Assembly: GCA_050699715.1 (NCBI GenBank)
Contig: JBOHFR010000002.1
Span: forward strand, 1-64,000
DNA from: GCA-003244245 sp050699715
GTDB lineage: Bacteria > Actinomycetota > Actinomycetes > Mycobacteriales > Pseudonocardiaceae
DNA: 64,000 nucleotides
Reading direction: 5' to 3'
In this document: positions 51,464 to 61,406 of the stretch, piece after piece
Position numbering within the stretch: the first letter of the stretch is position 1
Layout of the letters: each line of letters begins with the position of its first letter
Program-made: the position numbers and the translations under genes
Notes under the pieces: model-generated
Told to the model about the DNA's origin: nothing
Database searches by the model: none
The model's input: only the letters and a program-made list of their open reading frames with translations

Positions 51464-51831
51464 AGTGAGTTCTTCAAGGCATCGGGCACAGTGTCGGCGA
51501 ACGTGAAATACTCCCGCAATTCGGTGGCCTCCAAGGCTCGGTTGACGATTCGGGAGTGGCACACCAGCCGCAGGGCGCGGTGTTCACGGGTGGCACGCTC
51601 TTGTGCCTCGAACAGTGCGGACAGCCCGGCAGACCCCAGGAAATCCACACCATCAAGGTCCACCACCACCAGGCGGGTGACGGACAGTTGCTTGTCCAGG
51701 AAGCTGGCCAGTCTCGGCGCGGTGATCGTGTCGACCTCCCCTGTCACAGTGACCACACACGCGTCAGGACCATGCTCGGCAACCTGCAAGCCGATGATGT
51801 CGGTGGGGAACTCATTGTCCACCCTTGCCAC
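51460..51831 (-). CDS. STAS anti-anti-sigma factor
   Basis: This 123-residue STAS protein has the phosphorylatable serine in LDGVDFLGSAGLSALFEA and the usual opening strand VVTVTGEVDT. Its non-phosphorylated form binds the anti-sigma factor and frees the sigma factor; the SpoIIE phosphatase encoded upstream would activate it. GTG start, coupled to the next gene. Confidence 0.92.
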   Translation of the reverse strand: MARVDNEFPTDIIGLQVAEHGPDACVVTVTGEVDTITAPRLASFLDKQLSVTRLVVVDLDGVDFLGSAGLSALFEAQERATREHRALRLVCHSRIVNRALEATELREYFTFADTVPDALKNSL

Positions 51832-51896
51832 GATATCGGCCAGGTCTGGGCAGGCCTAACATGGGTGCAGTTAGGTCATCCGATCAGTGCGATCTG

Positions 51897-53411
51897 CTAC
51901 TCGCCGCGTTCGACGGCGCGGACCGCGAGCACGGCAAGGTCGTCGCCGTCGTCGCTGCCCAGCCAGGCGGTGACGGTGCGCTCCACGCGGGTTGCCACCG
52001 CCTGCGCGGTCATCCCAACGCAATCGCGCAGGCAGGCGGCCAGCCGGTCCGGCCCGAACTGCTCCTGGAGCTCTGCGGTGCGGCGGCCGGCCTCGGTGAC
52101 GCCGTCGCTGTAGAGCAGACAAGTCTCCCCCGGCGCCAGCGTGACTGTGGTCCGGCCGAAGCGGGCGTCGGGCAGGATGCCCACCACCGTTCCGGGCACC
52201 TCGACCTCTTCGACATGGCCGCTGCGGCGCAGCACCATCGGTGCGGGGTGACCACCGGTGGCGAGCGTGAGCCGGCACCCCACACCAGCAGGGGCCAGCG
52301 CGCCAAGCACTAGCGTGGTGAAGACGGTCCGCCCAGCGGCCAGCAGTGCCCGGTTGAGCAGGTACAGCAACCGGGTCGGGTCCTGCTCGACAATCATCAG
52401 GGCAGCCAGCGAGTGCTGCACCCGGCTACTCTCCGCGAGAGCTTCAGCACCCTTGCCACACACGTCGCCGAGTCCGAACAGGGCGCCCCCGTCACGAGTG
52501 GAACGGGCCAGATAAAAATCACCGCCCACCGTCAGCTCACCGGCTGCCCGGTAGGCCACGCCGAGCTGCACCCCGGACAGCTCGGGCAGCTCATCCGGAC
52601 GCGGTGGCAGCAGTGGAGCCTGCAGCTGGGCGAGCGCTCTGGCCTGCTCACGCCGCCGGCGGCTGGCGCCGATCATCGGCCCGGCCAGCGCCGCCAGTTG
52701 GGTGAGCAACGGGGCCGCGATGGGCCGGACCACGATCAGCAGTCCCTCGGTCCGGTCCGGTCCCCGCAGCGATGCCGCGACAACCGGGGTCCGCTGCGCA
52801 ACGTCGGGCCCGAGCACCACAACCAGCGCGGCCAGCTCGCCGGGTGGCACCGTGGTGATGTCCGCGCCTGCTCCACGCAGCGCGCGGGCCAGTACCGGGG
52901 CCGTTCGCGGGGCCGGCGCCCGGGCCACACCATGAGTCAGCGGGGCCGCACCACCGGCAAAACGCCACCAGGACACTCGGGCCTGCGGTGCCGGCAGGAG
53001 CACTGCGGCCTGCTCTCCCACGACCGGGACGGCCAGCTGGACCAGGGCGGCCACTGCCGCATCGTGACCCATCCCCACCGCGAGCTCTCGGCTTGCCTGC
53101 TGCAGGAAGCCCTGCTGGCTAACCGGCTCGCCGGTGGTGTCATGACCCAGCACCCACGCTTGCCAGCCATCGGCTAGCCGCCGCAGCCGTCCGCTGACCT
53201 GACGCCCGCCGGCTCCGGCGACGAAGGACTCGCCATTGCGCCCCCACTCATCGCCGAGGTCCAGGTCCGGAAACAACCGGCGGGCCGCCACGTTGAGCAG
53301 CTGGATCCGGCCCGAGGCGTCTTGCACGATCACGGCTTGGTCGATGTCGTCAAGTAGTTCGGGCAGCCCCGATACCCACAGATCGGCCACGGGGTCCGCG
53401 TCAGATGCCAT
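51897..53411 (-). CDS. PAS-GAF-SpoIIE (RsbU-like) phosphatase
   Basis: This 504-residue protein has a PAS-like N-terminus (DDIDQAVIVQDASGRIQLLN), a GAF-like middle, and a PP2C/SpoIIE domain with GGDFYLARST, GLGDVCGKGAEA, TLATGGHPAPMVLR and LLYSDGVTEA as metal and phosphate motifs. It would dephosphorylate the STAS protein when its sensor domains are triggered. It is first of the four-gene cassette phosphatase-STAS-anti-sigma-sigma. Confidence 0.9.
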   Translation of the reverse strand: MASDADPVADLWVSGLPELLDDIDQAVIVQDASGRIQLLNVAARRLFPDLDLGDEWGRNGESFVAGAGGRQVSGRLRRLADGWQAWVLGHDTTGEPVSQQGFLQQASRELAVGMGHDAAVAALVQLAVPVVGEQAAVLLPAPQARVSWWRFAGGAAPLTHGVARAPAPRTAPVLARALRGAGADITTVPPGELAALVVVLGPDVAQRTPVVAASLRGPDRTEGLLIVVRPIAAPLLTQLAALAGPMIGASRRRREQARALAQLQAPLLPPRPDELPELSGVQLGVAYRAAGELTVGGDFYLARSTRDGGALFGLGDVCGKGAEALAESSRVQHSLAALMIVEQDPTRLLYLLNRALLAAGRTVFTTLVLGALAPAGVGCRLTLATGGHPAPMVLRRSGHVEEVEVPGTVVGILPDARFGRTTVTLAPGETCLLYSDGVTEAGRRTAELQEQFGPDRLAACLRDCVGMTAQAVATRVERTVTAWLGSDDGDDLAVLAVRAVERGE

Positions 53412-53552
53412 CGCATCTCCTCACCCGATACCCGATCCGATTGCGTCGCGACGAGGGTAGACCGCGCCACCGGTGTGCTCCCGCTCGCAGCCCAAGGCCA
53501 ATCGTGGCACGCTGCGCGCAGTAAACACCGCGATGTTCTTGGGAGGCTCACC

Positions 53553-56500
53553 GTGAGCGCGCAGCCCGTATCAACCGCTGAATCGCAGCGGTGCAACCCG
53601 CTCGACCCCGCCGCGCTGGAACGAATCATGCTGGCCCTGGAGGAGCTTCGCGACGGCAACTTCCGCCGCCGGCTGGTGGTCACCGACACCAGCCTGGCCG
53701 GCCGGATCGCGACAGTCATCAACCAGATCGCGCAGCGCAACCAGTCGCTGGTCGGCGAGCTGGTTGCGGTCCGCGAGGCGGTTGGCCAGCAGGGTCGGAC
53801 GAGCGAGCGGCTCACCGATGAGGGCGGCGGTGGGTGGTCGCTGGCCGCCGCCGCGATCAACGACCTGATCGCTGACCTGACCCGGCCGACCACCGAGCTG
53901 GCGAGGGTACTGGCCGCGGTGTCCGAGGGTGACCTGTCCCCACGGGTATCTGACCAGCCACTGCGGGGCGACTTCGCCCGGTTGGGGCATACCGTCAACA
54001 GATTGCTCGATCAGTTGTCGCTGTTCGCCTCCGAGGTGACCCGGGTAGCCCGCGAGGTCGGCACCGAGGGCAGGCTGGGCGGCCAGGCGCACGTTCCTGG
54101 CGTGGCCGGGACGTGGCGAGACCTCACCGATTCGGTCAACGTAATGGCCGGCAACCTCACCGACCAGGTGCGCAGCATCGCCCAAGTAGCCACCGCGGTG
54201 GCTCGGGGTGACCTCAGCCGCAAGATCACTGTTGACGCCCGGGGCGAGATCCTGGAGCTCAAGACCACGCTGAACACCATGGTCGACCAGCTCTCCGCCT
54301 TCGCCGACGAGGTCACCCGGGTGGCGCACGAGGTGGGCAGCGAGGGCAAGCTCGGCGGCCAGGCCCGGGTGCGCGGGGTGGCCGGCACCTGGAAAGCGCT
54401 GACCGACAACGTCAACGGCATGGCGGAGAACCTGACCAGCCAGGTACGCAGCATCGCCACCGTGGCGACCGCGGTGGCCGGCGGGGACCTGTCGAAGAAG
54501 ATCACCGTCGAGGCTCGTGGCGAGGTCGCCGCACTAGCCGAGACGATCAACCGGATGGTCGACACCTTGGGGGCGTTCGCCGACGAGGTCACCCGGGTGG
54601 CCCGCGAGGTGGGTACCGAGGGCACCTTGGGCGGCCAGGCCCGGGTACCCAACGTCGCTGGCACCTGGAAAGACCTCACCGACAACGTCAACTTCATGGC
54701 CCATAACCTGACGAGTCAGGTGCGCAACATCGCCCAGGTGACCACCGCAGTGGCGAGCGGTGACCTGTCCAAGAAGATCGATGTGGACGCTCGCGGCGAG
54801 ATTCTGGAGCTCAAGACCACGATCAACACCATGGTGGACCGGCTGTCCGCGTTCGCCTCCGAGGTCACCCGGGTGGCCCGCGAGGTCGGTACCGAGGGCA
54901 AGCTCGGCGGCCAAGCCGAGGTGATCGGCGTGTCCGGCACGTGGCAGCGGCTGACCGAGAACGTCAACCGCTTGGCCGGCAACCTCACCACCCAGGTACG
55001 CGCGATCGCCGCAGTGGCCACCGCGGTGACCGCTGGCGACCTGACCCGCCAGATCACCGTCGACGCGTCCGGCGAGGTTGCCGAGCTCAAGAACAACATC
55101 AACCAGATGGTCGCCAACCTCAAGGAGGCCACCCGGACCAACCAGGACCAGGACTGGCTCAAGACCAACCTGGCGCGGCTGTCCAGTCTCATGCAGGGCC
55201 ACCGTGACCTGGCCACCGTCGCCTCGCTGGTGCTCAGCGAGCTCGCCCCCCTGGTGTCAGCCCAGCAAGGGGCCTTCTTCCTGGTCCGCACGGGCGGCGA
55301 AGGGCCGACCTTCCTGGAGTTCACCGCCGGCTACGGAATCCACGATCCAGCGGCGATCCGTCGCTTCGCCCTCGGCGAGTCACTAGTCGGGCAGGCGGCG
55401 CTGGACAAGCGGACGATCCTGGTCACCAAGGCGCCACCGGACTATGCCGCGATCAGTTCCGGTCTCGGCTACGCCGCACCGACCAACCTGCTCGTGTTGC
55501 CGTTGCTATTCGAGGACCAGGTGCTGGGAGTGATCGAGCTGGCCTCGGTCAACGAGTTCACCACGGTGCACCGGGACCTGCTCGAACTGCTTCGCGAGAC
55601 GATCGGGGCGAACGTCAACACCATCCTGGCCAACTCCCGCACCGAGGCACTGCTGGCCGAGTCACAACGGCTGGCCCAGGAGCTGACCTCAGGTTCGCAG
55701 CGGCTGCAGGCCCAGCAGCACGAGCTGCAGAAGTCCAACACGGAGCTGGCCGAGAAGGCCGCCCTGCTGGCGACCCAGAACCACGCCATCGAGATCAAAA
55801 ATGTCGAGATCGAGCTCGCCCGCCAGGAGATCGAGGACCGGGCCGCCCAGCTGGCCGCCGCATCGCGTTACAAGTCGGACTTCATGGCGAACATGTCCCA
55901 TGAGCTGCGTACTCCACTCAACAGTGCGCTGGTGCTGGCCAGGCTGCTGGCTGACAACCTGGATGGCAACCTGTCGGACAAGCAGGTGGAATTCGCCAGA
56001 ACCATCCACTCCGCCGGCAGCGACCTGCTGCAACTGATCAACGACATCCTGGATCTGACCAAGGTCGAAGCCGGGCGGATGGAGCCGTCGCTGTCCGACG
56101 TGGCGATGACCGACGTGGTGAGCTACGTCAAGACCCTGTGCGAGCCACTGGCCTCCGAGAAGGCACTGCACTTCACCGTGGAGCTCGATCCCGCGCTGCC
56201 AGAGATCCTGCACACCGACGAACAGCGCCTACAGCAGGTGTTGCGCAACCTGATGTCCAACGCGGTGAAGTTCACCGACGAGGGCGAGGTGGCGCTGCGG
56301 ATCCGACCGGCGGCCGCAGCGGAGATGGCGGGCACCGCCCCCGCCCAGGTGGCGTTCGAGGTGGCGGACACCGGCATCGGCATCGCCACCGACAAGCTGT
56401 CTGTGATCTTCGAAGCGTTCCAGCAGGCCGACGGAACGACCAGCCGGCGTTACGGCGGCACCGGGCTCGGGCTGTCGATCAGCCGCCAGCTGACCCAGCT

Positions 56501-57095
56501 GCTCGGCGGCGAGCTGACAGTACGCAGCGAACCCGGAGTAGGCAGCGTATTCACCCTCTACCTACCCGAAATCGCCGAGCCCTGCGCACCGGCGGTTCCT
56601 GACGGCACGACGCGGGACACGCTCACCCCACCGGAACTGGTGTCGGCGGCCCGGTCGCTGCCGCAGCTGGAGCGGCACTCGGCTCACGACGAGACGCCAC
56701 CGGGCTTCCACGGGGAGAAAATCCTGATCGTCGACGACGACCTTCGTAACGTCTTCGCGTTGAGCAGCATGCTCGAGGCCCACGACCTGCACGTCGTCTT
56801 CGCCGACAACGGAGTGGCCGGAGTCCGCACGCTGGAGCGCAACGAGGACATCACCCTGGTCCTGATGGACGTGATGATGCCCGAGCTGGACGGTAATGCG
56901 ACGATCGCCGCGATCCGCAACCTGAGCCGCTACGCGGACCTGCCCATCATCGCGGTGACCGCGAAAGCGATGCAGGAGGACCGAGCGAAGAGCCTGGCCT
57001 CCGGGGCAAACGACTACGTCACCAAACCAGTGGACACCGACCTGCTCCTGCGGCTGATCCACACCCACCTCTACACCCCCTCGGGCCCCGGATGA
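53553..57095 (+). CDS. HAMP-array hybrid histidine kinase
   Basis: This 1180-residue cytoplasmic kinase has no transmembrane segment. An array of five or six HAMP units fills about residues 110-530, with repeating GDLSKKITVDARGE and FADEVTRVAREVGTEG motifs, as in fungal Nik1-type kinases. A GAF domain (about 580-720), a coiled coil, HisKA with His783 (NMSHELRTPLN), HATPase (NLMSNAVKFTDEG; GGTGLGLSISRQL) and a C-terminal receiver with Asp1106 (VLMDVMMPELDG) follow. The start is GTG 53553 with GGGAGG six bases upstream. It is divergent from the sigma cassette and probably feeds it or the osmotic/general stress response (inference). Confidence 0.92.
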   Translation: MSAQPVSTAESQRCNPLDPAALERIMLALEELRDGNFRRRLVVTDTSLAGRIATVINQIAQRNQSLVGELVAVREAVGQQGRTSERLTDEGGGGWSLAAAAINDLIADLTRPTTELARVLAAVSEGDLSPRVSDQPLRGDFARLGHTVNRLLDQLSLFASEVTRVAREVGTEGRLGGQAHVPGVAGTWRDLTDSVNVMAGNLTDQVRSIAQVATAVARGDLSRKITVDARGEILELKTTLNTMVDQLSAFADEVTRVAHEVGSEGKLGGQARVRGVAGTWKALTDNVNGMAENLTSQVRSIATVATAVAGGDLSKKITVEARGEVAALAETINRMVDTLGAFADEVTRVAREVGTEGTLGGQARVPNVAGTWKDLTDNVNFMAHNLTSQVRNIAQVTTAVASGDLSKKIDVDARGEILELKTTINTMVDRLSAFASEVTRVAREVGTEGKLGGQAEVIGVSGTWQRLTENVNRLAGNLTTQVRAIAAVATAVTAGDLTRQITVDASGEVAELKNNINQMVANLKEATRTNQDQDWLKTNLARLSSLMQGHRDLATVASLVLSELAPLVSAQQGAFFLVRTGGEGPTFLEFTAGYGIHDPAAIRRFALGESLVGQAALDKRTILVTKAPPDYAAISSGLGYAAPTNLLVLPLLFEDQVLGVIELASVNEFTTVHRDLLELLRETIGANVNTILANSRTEALLAESQRLAQELTSGSQRLQAQQHELQKSNTELAEKAALLATQNHAIEIKNVEIELARQEIEDRAAQLAAASRYKSDFMANMSHELRTPLNSALVLARLLADNLDGNLSDKQVEFARTIHSAGSDLLQLINDILDLTKVEAGRMEPSLSDVAMTDVVSYVKTLCEPLASEKALHFTVELDPALPEILHTDEQRLQQVLRNLMSNAVKFTDEGEVALRIRPAAAAEMAGTAPAQVAFEVADTGIGIATDKLSVIFEAFQQADGTTSRRYGGTGLGLSISRQLTQLLGGELTVRSEPGVGSVFTLYLPEIAEPCAPAVPDGTTRDTLTPPELVSAARSLPQLERHSAHDETPPGFHGEKILIVDDDLRNVFALSSMLEAHDLHVVFADNGVAGVRTLERNEDITLVLMDVMMPELDGNATIAAIRNLSRYADLPIIAVTAKAMQEDRAKSLASGANDYVTKPVDTDLLLRLIHTHLYTPSGPG

Positions 57096-57335
57096 TCCAT
57101 CTGGGGGGTGGGCTCGGTCGCGGTGTGTGGAGATCTAGACACAGGTCGTACCCTAGTGCTGTGGTCACACACGGCGATCCGGATCAGCGCCCCGTAGCGG
57201 CGCTCGGTGCCGCGCGCCAGACCGACAAACACAGGTGCCCGGCCCTCGCCCAGGCCTCGACCGCGCACCGCGCCTGTGAGATGGTTCCCACTGAGCTCAG
57301 TATCCGATCACACCGCCCGCGCAGGAGGAAATTCG

Positions 57336-57521
57336 ATGGTAAAGGCAATAGAGAAAGTGTGCACTTTCTTCATCGTTATCGTTTTGATCCTCCTTCTCAT
57401 GGACTTGCTGGGAGGTTTCATCGCGAGCTCAGTTCCCGAGGCCACTGACAGGTTTAGCGACATTCTCCGCAACATCTGGTACGGGTTTGAGAATCTCGTT
57501 CACTACCACCATTACCATTGA
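57336..57521 (+). CDS. Small membrane protein (61 aa)
   Basis: An AGGAGGAAA site precedes the ATG at 57336. One transmembrane helix (FFIVIVLILLLMDLLGGFIA) is followed by a short amphipathic tail ending in HYHHYH. The histidine cluster might bind metal. It is located behind the hybrid kinase and would be exported or inserted with the tail on one face. No family recognised. Confidence 0.7.
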   Translation: MVKAIEKVCTFFIVIVLILLLMDLLGGFIASSVPEATDRFSDILRNIWYGFENLVHYHHYH

Positions 57522-57867
57522 TGCCGGTGGCGCTGGCCGTCGGCGGTAACAACCTTGGCCGAGGACGCTGTGGCACCCCTTTAAGCGCGCCTGGCGGTAT
57601 GTCCTGGCTGTATGAGTACCGGCGAGGGTCGGTGCGGGGCCACCCACCGGCGCTGGGTGCCTGGCGCCGCTTCGACCCAGGGTGCCCCTCGTGGATGCCT
57701 GCCGCTGGACGCCACAGCGATGCGGCCAGTGGCACCGTGCGCTGCGGCCTGTTGCGCGCCAGCTCAAGAGCAGCGAGGACCGTAAGAGAAATTCGGTATC
57801 TAGGACGGCCTCAGCGGCATCTACCCTGTGGAGGGGACCATCCGGATGTAGACGCGCGGAGGCCGAA
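57522..57867. other. Intergenic stretch, no gene seen
   Basis: No supported coding frame on either strand. It includes the leader of the lipoprotein gene and a GC-rich stretch around 57640-57720. Confidence 0.35.
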
Positions 57868-58386
57868 ATGCCTACCCGGGTACGGCACGCGGCTCTTGTT
57901 TGCTCAGTGCTGCTAGGCGCACTCGTGATCTCTTGCGGAGGCCCGCCGGGATACGCGATCGGCCCCGCATCGCCACCGGCCGCCGAGCGCGCTCCGGAAG
58001 CCGCACCAGCCCCGGTCGCTCCGGCGGCCCCACCAGCACCGGTGTTCCCACGGGGGCGGCCGGGGGGCGCACCGCCCGGGGCCGAACTGGTCGAACTGCC
58101 CGGGGGAGACAGATCCCCGCTAGAACGCTGGCTGAGCAACATGCACATTAAATGTGAAGCCGCGCACTACGGGCAGAATTGCTTAAATCTCCACATCCAC
58201 CATACCACAAAGGGGACCCACAAAAACTGCATAGTCGAACATCAAAATCCGAGTATGGGTACGAGAGTGAGAACTAGCACCCCGGTGACATTATCTGTGA
58301 CCTGCGAACCATCATCTGAACCGATGAAATCGGGCGGATCAAGCAGCACGGAAACGGGGACTAAAAAGGGCCACCCGGGCACATGA
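57868..58386 (+). CDS. Predicted lipoprotein
   Basis: This 172-residue protein has a lipoprotein signal peptide (LVCSVLLGALVISC|GG, lipobox VISC), a long Pro/Ala/Gly-rich linker, and a small domain with four cysteines (HIKCEAAHYGQNCLNLHIHH; NCIVEHQ; VTCEPS) and several histidines. GGAGG stands five bases before the ATG. It overlaps the next gene by four bases, so the two form a unit. The linker would extend the domain from the membrane. Confidence 0.75.
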   Translation: MPTRVRHAALVCSVLLGALVISCGGPPGYAIGPASPPAAERAPEAAPAPVAPAAPPAPVFPRGRPGGAPPGAELVELPGGDRSPLERWLSNMHIKCEAAHYGQNCLNLHIHHTTKGTHKNCIVEHQNPSMGTRVRTSTPVTLSVTCEPSSEPMKSGGSSSTETGTKKGHPGT

Positions 58387-59351
58387 GCACCGTCGCGACG
58401 GCCCTCGAGGACGGTTCCGCCGAGCCACCCGTGTCCGCCGAGCCACCCATGTCCGAAGCCGCCGCCCTGCCCCAGGCCCTGAAGATCGTCGGGGCGGTGG
58501 TCTCCCCCGCAACACTTGTGCTGGCGCTGATGTACTACTTCGGGCGACTGGAGACTGCCGAGTTTTTGCGGTATGTAGGCGCGCAGGACAGCGTCCTGGA
58601 CCTGACGGTCCAGGACTATCTGAACACCAGCGTGGAAGGCTTGATCCCTCCACTGGTTGCCGTCGCGGGAGCTGCGCTACTGGCTCTCTGGGGCCACCAG
58701 CTCCTGCTCGGAGGCCTGCCAGTCAGAACCCGCCGGATCGTGTTGCGAGTGCTGATGCCGGCTGCGGCCATTGTCGGGTTCGTCCTGGTGAGTCTGGCCA
58801 TGGCGGACTTCCTCCTAGGTGGCGTGTTCCCCGCTTCTTTCCTGGAAGGCCGTGGACTCAGTCTCTCGATCGGCGTCGCACTGATGATCTACGCTACCCG
58901 GCTGTTGCGGCTGCTCATCGCGGAGCGACGACCAGAGCAGGCACCGTGGCGCGCGCCGGGAGTCGTGGTCGTGGCCGAGTGGGGCGCTGTCTTCATCCTG
59001 GTGATTGTCGGACTGTTCTGGGCAGTCGGGAGCTACGCGATCAACGTGGGAATCGTGCGTGGTCAACAATTCGAGGCCTCGCTGCGCAGCTTTTCAGATG
59101 TGGCGGTGTACAGCGACAAGAGACTGAGCCTGCAAGCACCGGGCGTCCGGGAAGTGACCTGTCAACACCCTGACGCGGCCTACCGGTTCCGCTACGAGGG
59201 GCTCAAGCTCGTGCAGCAGGCGGGGAACCAGTACCTCCTCCTTCCCACCGGTTGGACACACACGAACGGCGCGGCGATATTACTGCCCCGCAGCCAATCG
59301 CTGCGACTGGAGTTCAGCTCACCGGGCCAGGTACGGCCTGCCACCTGTTGA
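58383..59351 (+). CDS. Four-helix membrane protein
   Basis: This 322-residue protein has hydrophobic segments near residues 33-52, 87-106, 120-142, 155-172 and 196-218, then an extracytoplasmic C-terminal domain of about 100 residues without cysteine pairs apart from one (EVTCQHPDAA). It overlaps the lipoprotein gene (ATGA). It may anchor or partner the lipoprotein. It ends 15 bases before a convergent gene. Not recognised. Confidence 0.7.
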   Translation: MSTVATALEDGSAEPPVSAEPPMSEAAALPQALKIVGAVVSPATLVLALMYYFGRLETAEFLRYVGAQDSVLDLTVQDYLNTSVEGLIPPLVAVAGAALLALWGHQLLLGGLPVRTRRIVLRVLMPAAAIVGFVLVSLAMADFLLGGVFPASFLEGRGLSLSIGVALMIYATRLLRLLIAERRPEQAPWRAPGVVVVAEWGAVFILVIVGLFWAVGSYAINVGIVRGQQFEASLRSFSDVAVYSDKRLSLQAPGVREVTCQHPDAAYRFRYEGLKLVQQAGNQYLLLPTGWTHTNGAAILLPRSQSLRLEFSSPGQVRPATC

Positions 59352-59366
59352 CGTTCCACGAGGCAC

Positions 59367-60849
59367 TCAGCCCTTCCGACGGGCGGGGACGCAGGCCAGG
59401 CCGGTGAGGGTGGCCTTCAGCCGCTGCACCAGGAAGCCGAACAGGTTCTTCGCCGCAGCCGGGTCCGGGGAAGGAGCACGGATGGTGAGCGGCCGATCGA
59501 GGCGCAACCGTGCTGGGGCGATAGTGGCCAAGTCGCGGCAGTAGTTCTTCGCGGTATCGACTGCGGGGTTCAACGGCGGCTGGTCCACCCCGGCCCGGTA
59601 CAGATTGATCTTGGCCATATTCGGCTTGCCCTTGACCTTCACCATCGGATCATTGGGCGGGACAAGCGCCATCGGCGGCGCCTGCGCGGCCGCGGCCTGC
59701 AGCTCGTTCAGTGCCAACGATGGTGCGGGGGTGCCGCCCGCAGTAAGGTCAGGCGCTCTGAAGGGGGTACAGCCCAGCGCAGGGTTGATGAACCCGGTCA
59801 ACAACCCGTTGTCACTGGCGTTTTTGAGGACGGTGCGCACGGGCAACGCCGCAATGTTCGCCGCGTTGTCCTGCGCGGTACGCCCGTTGGGCAGCGCCAG
59901 GTAGCTGGTCGTGAGGTTGTCGCTCTGGTCCTGATCGACCACCGCGAAGTCGCGGGTGGTTGGGCAGGGTTGACCGTCACGAGCCATGCCGACGGGCGGC
60001 ACCTTCAGCTTGCCAGCGCCGATCGCGGCGTTGGCCGCGCGGAAGAACTCTGCAGCGCCACAGTAGGCGAACTGCCCGAACGGTGAGCCCGGCACACCAT
60101 TGACGCAACCGTCCGTGGCGCCACGCAAGGTCAAGGTGTTGCCCTGGAAGCCGAACCACAGCCCGACCACGGAACCCTCGCGCAGCTTCGGAAAGACCGG
60201 CGGGACCGCCGGTCGGGTCCCCTGATCGACGACCAGCGGCCGGTAGATCGCCAATGCGCCCGTTGCCGGATCGATGATCGTGGCTTCGACGAACGCCGAC
60301 TGGTTGGCGTTGGTCTCATGGCAGGCGCCGTTGCGGGGATTTCTCGCCACCAATTGGTAAGGCGTGGCCAGGCCCTGCGCGGTGAGCGGCGCCGCCGGGA
60401 CGATCAGCGTGCAGCTCGGGTTGGGCGCCTTGCCTCCGCCACCACCCGGCGCGGCTTGCAGCTTGCGGTGGCGCTCATTGTTCCGCCCCTTAGCGGCCGG
60501 GTCCGGGTCCGGGTNNNNNNNNNNNNNNNNNNNNNNNNNNNNNNNNNNNNNNNNNNNNNNNNNNNNNNNNNNNNNNNNNNNNNNNNNNNNNNNNNNNNNN
60601 NNNNNNNNNNNNNNCCGGGTCCGGGTCCGGGTCGCCGACGGCCAGGGCCAGGGCTTCGTCACCCGTCTCCGGCTGAGTCTCGCCCTCCGTTTGAGTCCCC
60701 AAAGCGCCGCTCGCCGACGCTGCGGCGCTGGCCGGCGCAACCGGCTCGGGGCCGGCCTGGGCCTGCCAGGGCGCGATCATCGCGATCGGCAGCACGGCTG
60801 CGACGGCAGGCACGCTCCATCGGACGAAGCGTGGTGTGCGGGGTGTCAC
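59367..60849 (-). CDS. Secreted protein with Asp-Pro repeats, interrupted by gap
   Basis: The N-terminus (VRWSVPAVAAVLPIAMIAPW, then QAQA) is a signal peptide; after a linker the sequence runs into DPDPDP repeats, where 100 Ns interrupt it. On the far side the frame continues as PDPDPAAKGRNNERHRKL and a long domain (CTLIVPAAPLTAQGLATPYQ ... VVGLWFGFQGNTLTLRGATD) with several cysteines. The frames on either side do not agree over exactly 100 bases, so the gap length is not real. It resembles exported actinomycete proteins of unknown function. Confidence 0.75.
60515..60614. other. Assembly gap (100 N)
   Basis: A run of exactly 100 N stands between GGGTCC hexamer repeats on both sides. The size is a placeholder. 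The missing DNA is almost certainly more of the hexamer encoding Asp-Pro. Confidence 0.98.
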
Positions 60850-61406
60850 CAGCGCGACCTCATCTCGGATCAGTCAGTGAGCGGGGCAGTGGCCACTACT
60901 AGCCACCAACTTCCGGCAGTGACCAGCCCGTCGCCGCGGCGGACACTACGACGCGCGGTCGCCGGCCGGTCCAGACCTGAGAGCCCTGCGCACTCGACGG
61001 CGCCCACAGGTGCGTTCACGGCGACGAAGAGTCGTGCTTTACTCCGAACGCCGCAGCAGTGCGGCCATTTGCCGGGCACTGTCCTCAGCTCAACCGTCTC
61101 GTCTCCGGCCAGCCGACCACCGCACCGCCCGGATCGCCGGTCAGCAAGACCACCAGCCCGACCGACCGAACCGATCGTGAGCCGCATACGTACGGTAGGT
61201 GGAAGACTGCGGACCGAGGGTCGCGCTGGCCCCGTAAACGCCGGCTGGGATTATCTTGTCGGGCCGCCGTCGGCGAACATTTCTCCATCCGCCGACGGCG
61301 ATCACCCAGTCGGCTTTCGCGGGGTCACGCGATGCGTTCCCGCACCAATTCTCCGTGTACGATGGGCAACGACGGACCACCGAAGTTCCCAGTTCAGGAA
61401 GAGCCT
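60850..61406. other. 557 bases without a gene, with hairpin
   Basis: No coding frame is convincing. A perfect inverted repeat with 11-base arms CGCCGTCGGCG (61265-61275) and its complement (61290-61300) lies 107 bases before the dismutase start and may regulate it or end transcription. Confidence 0.45.
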
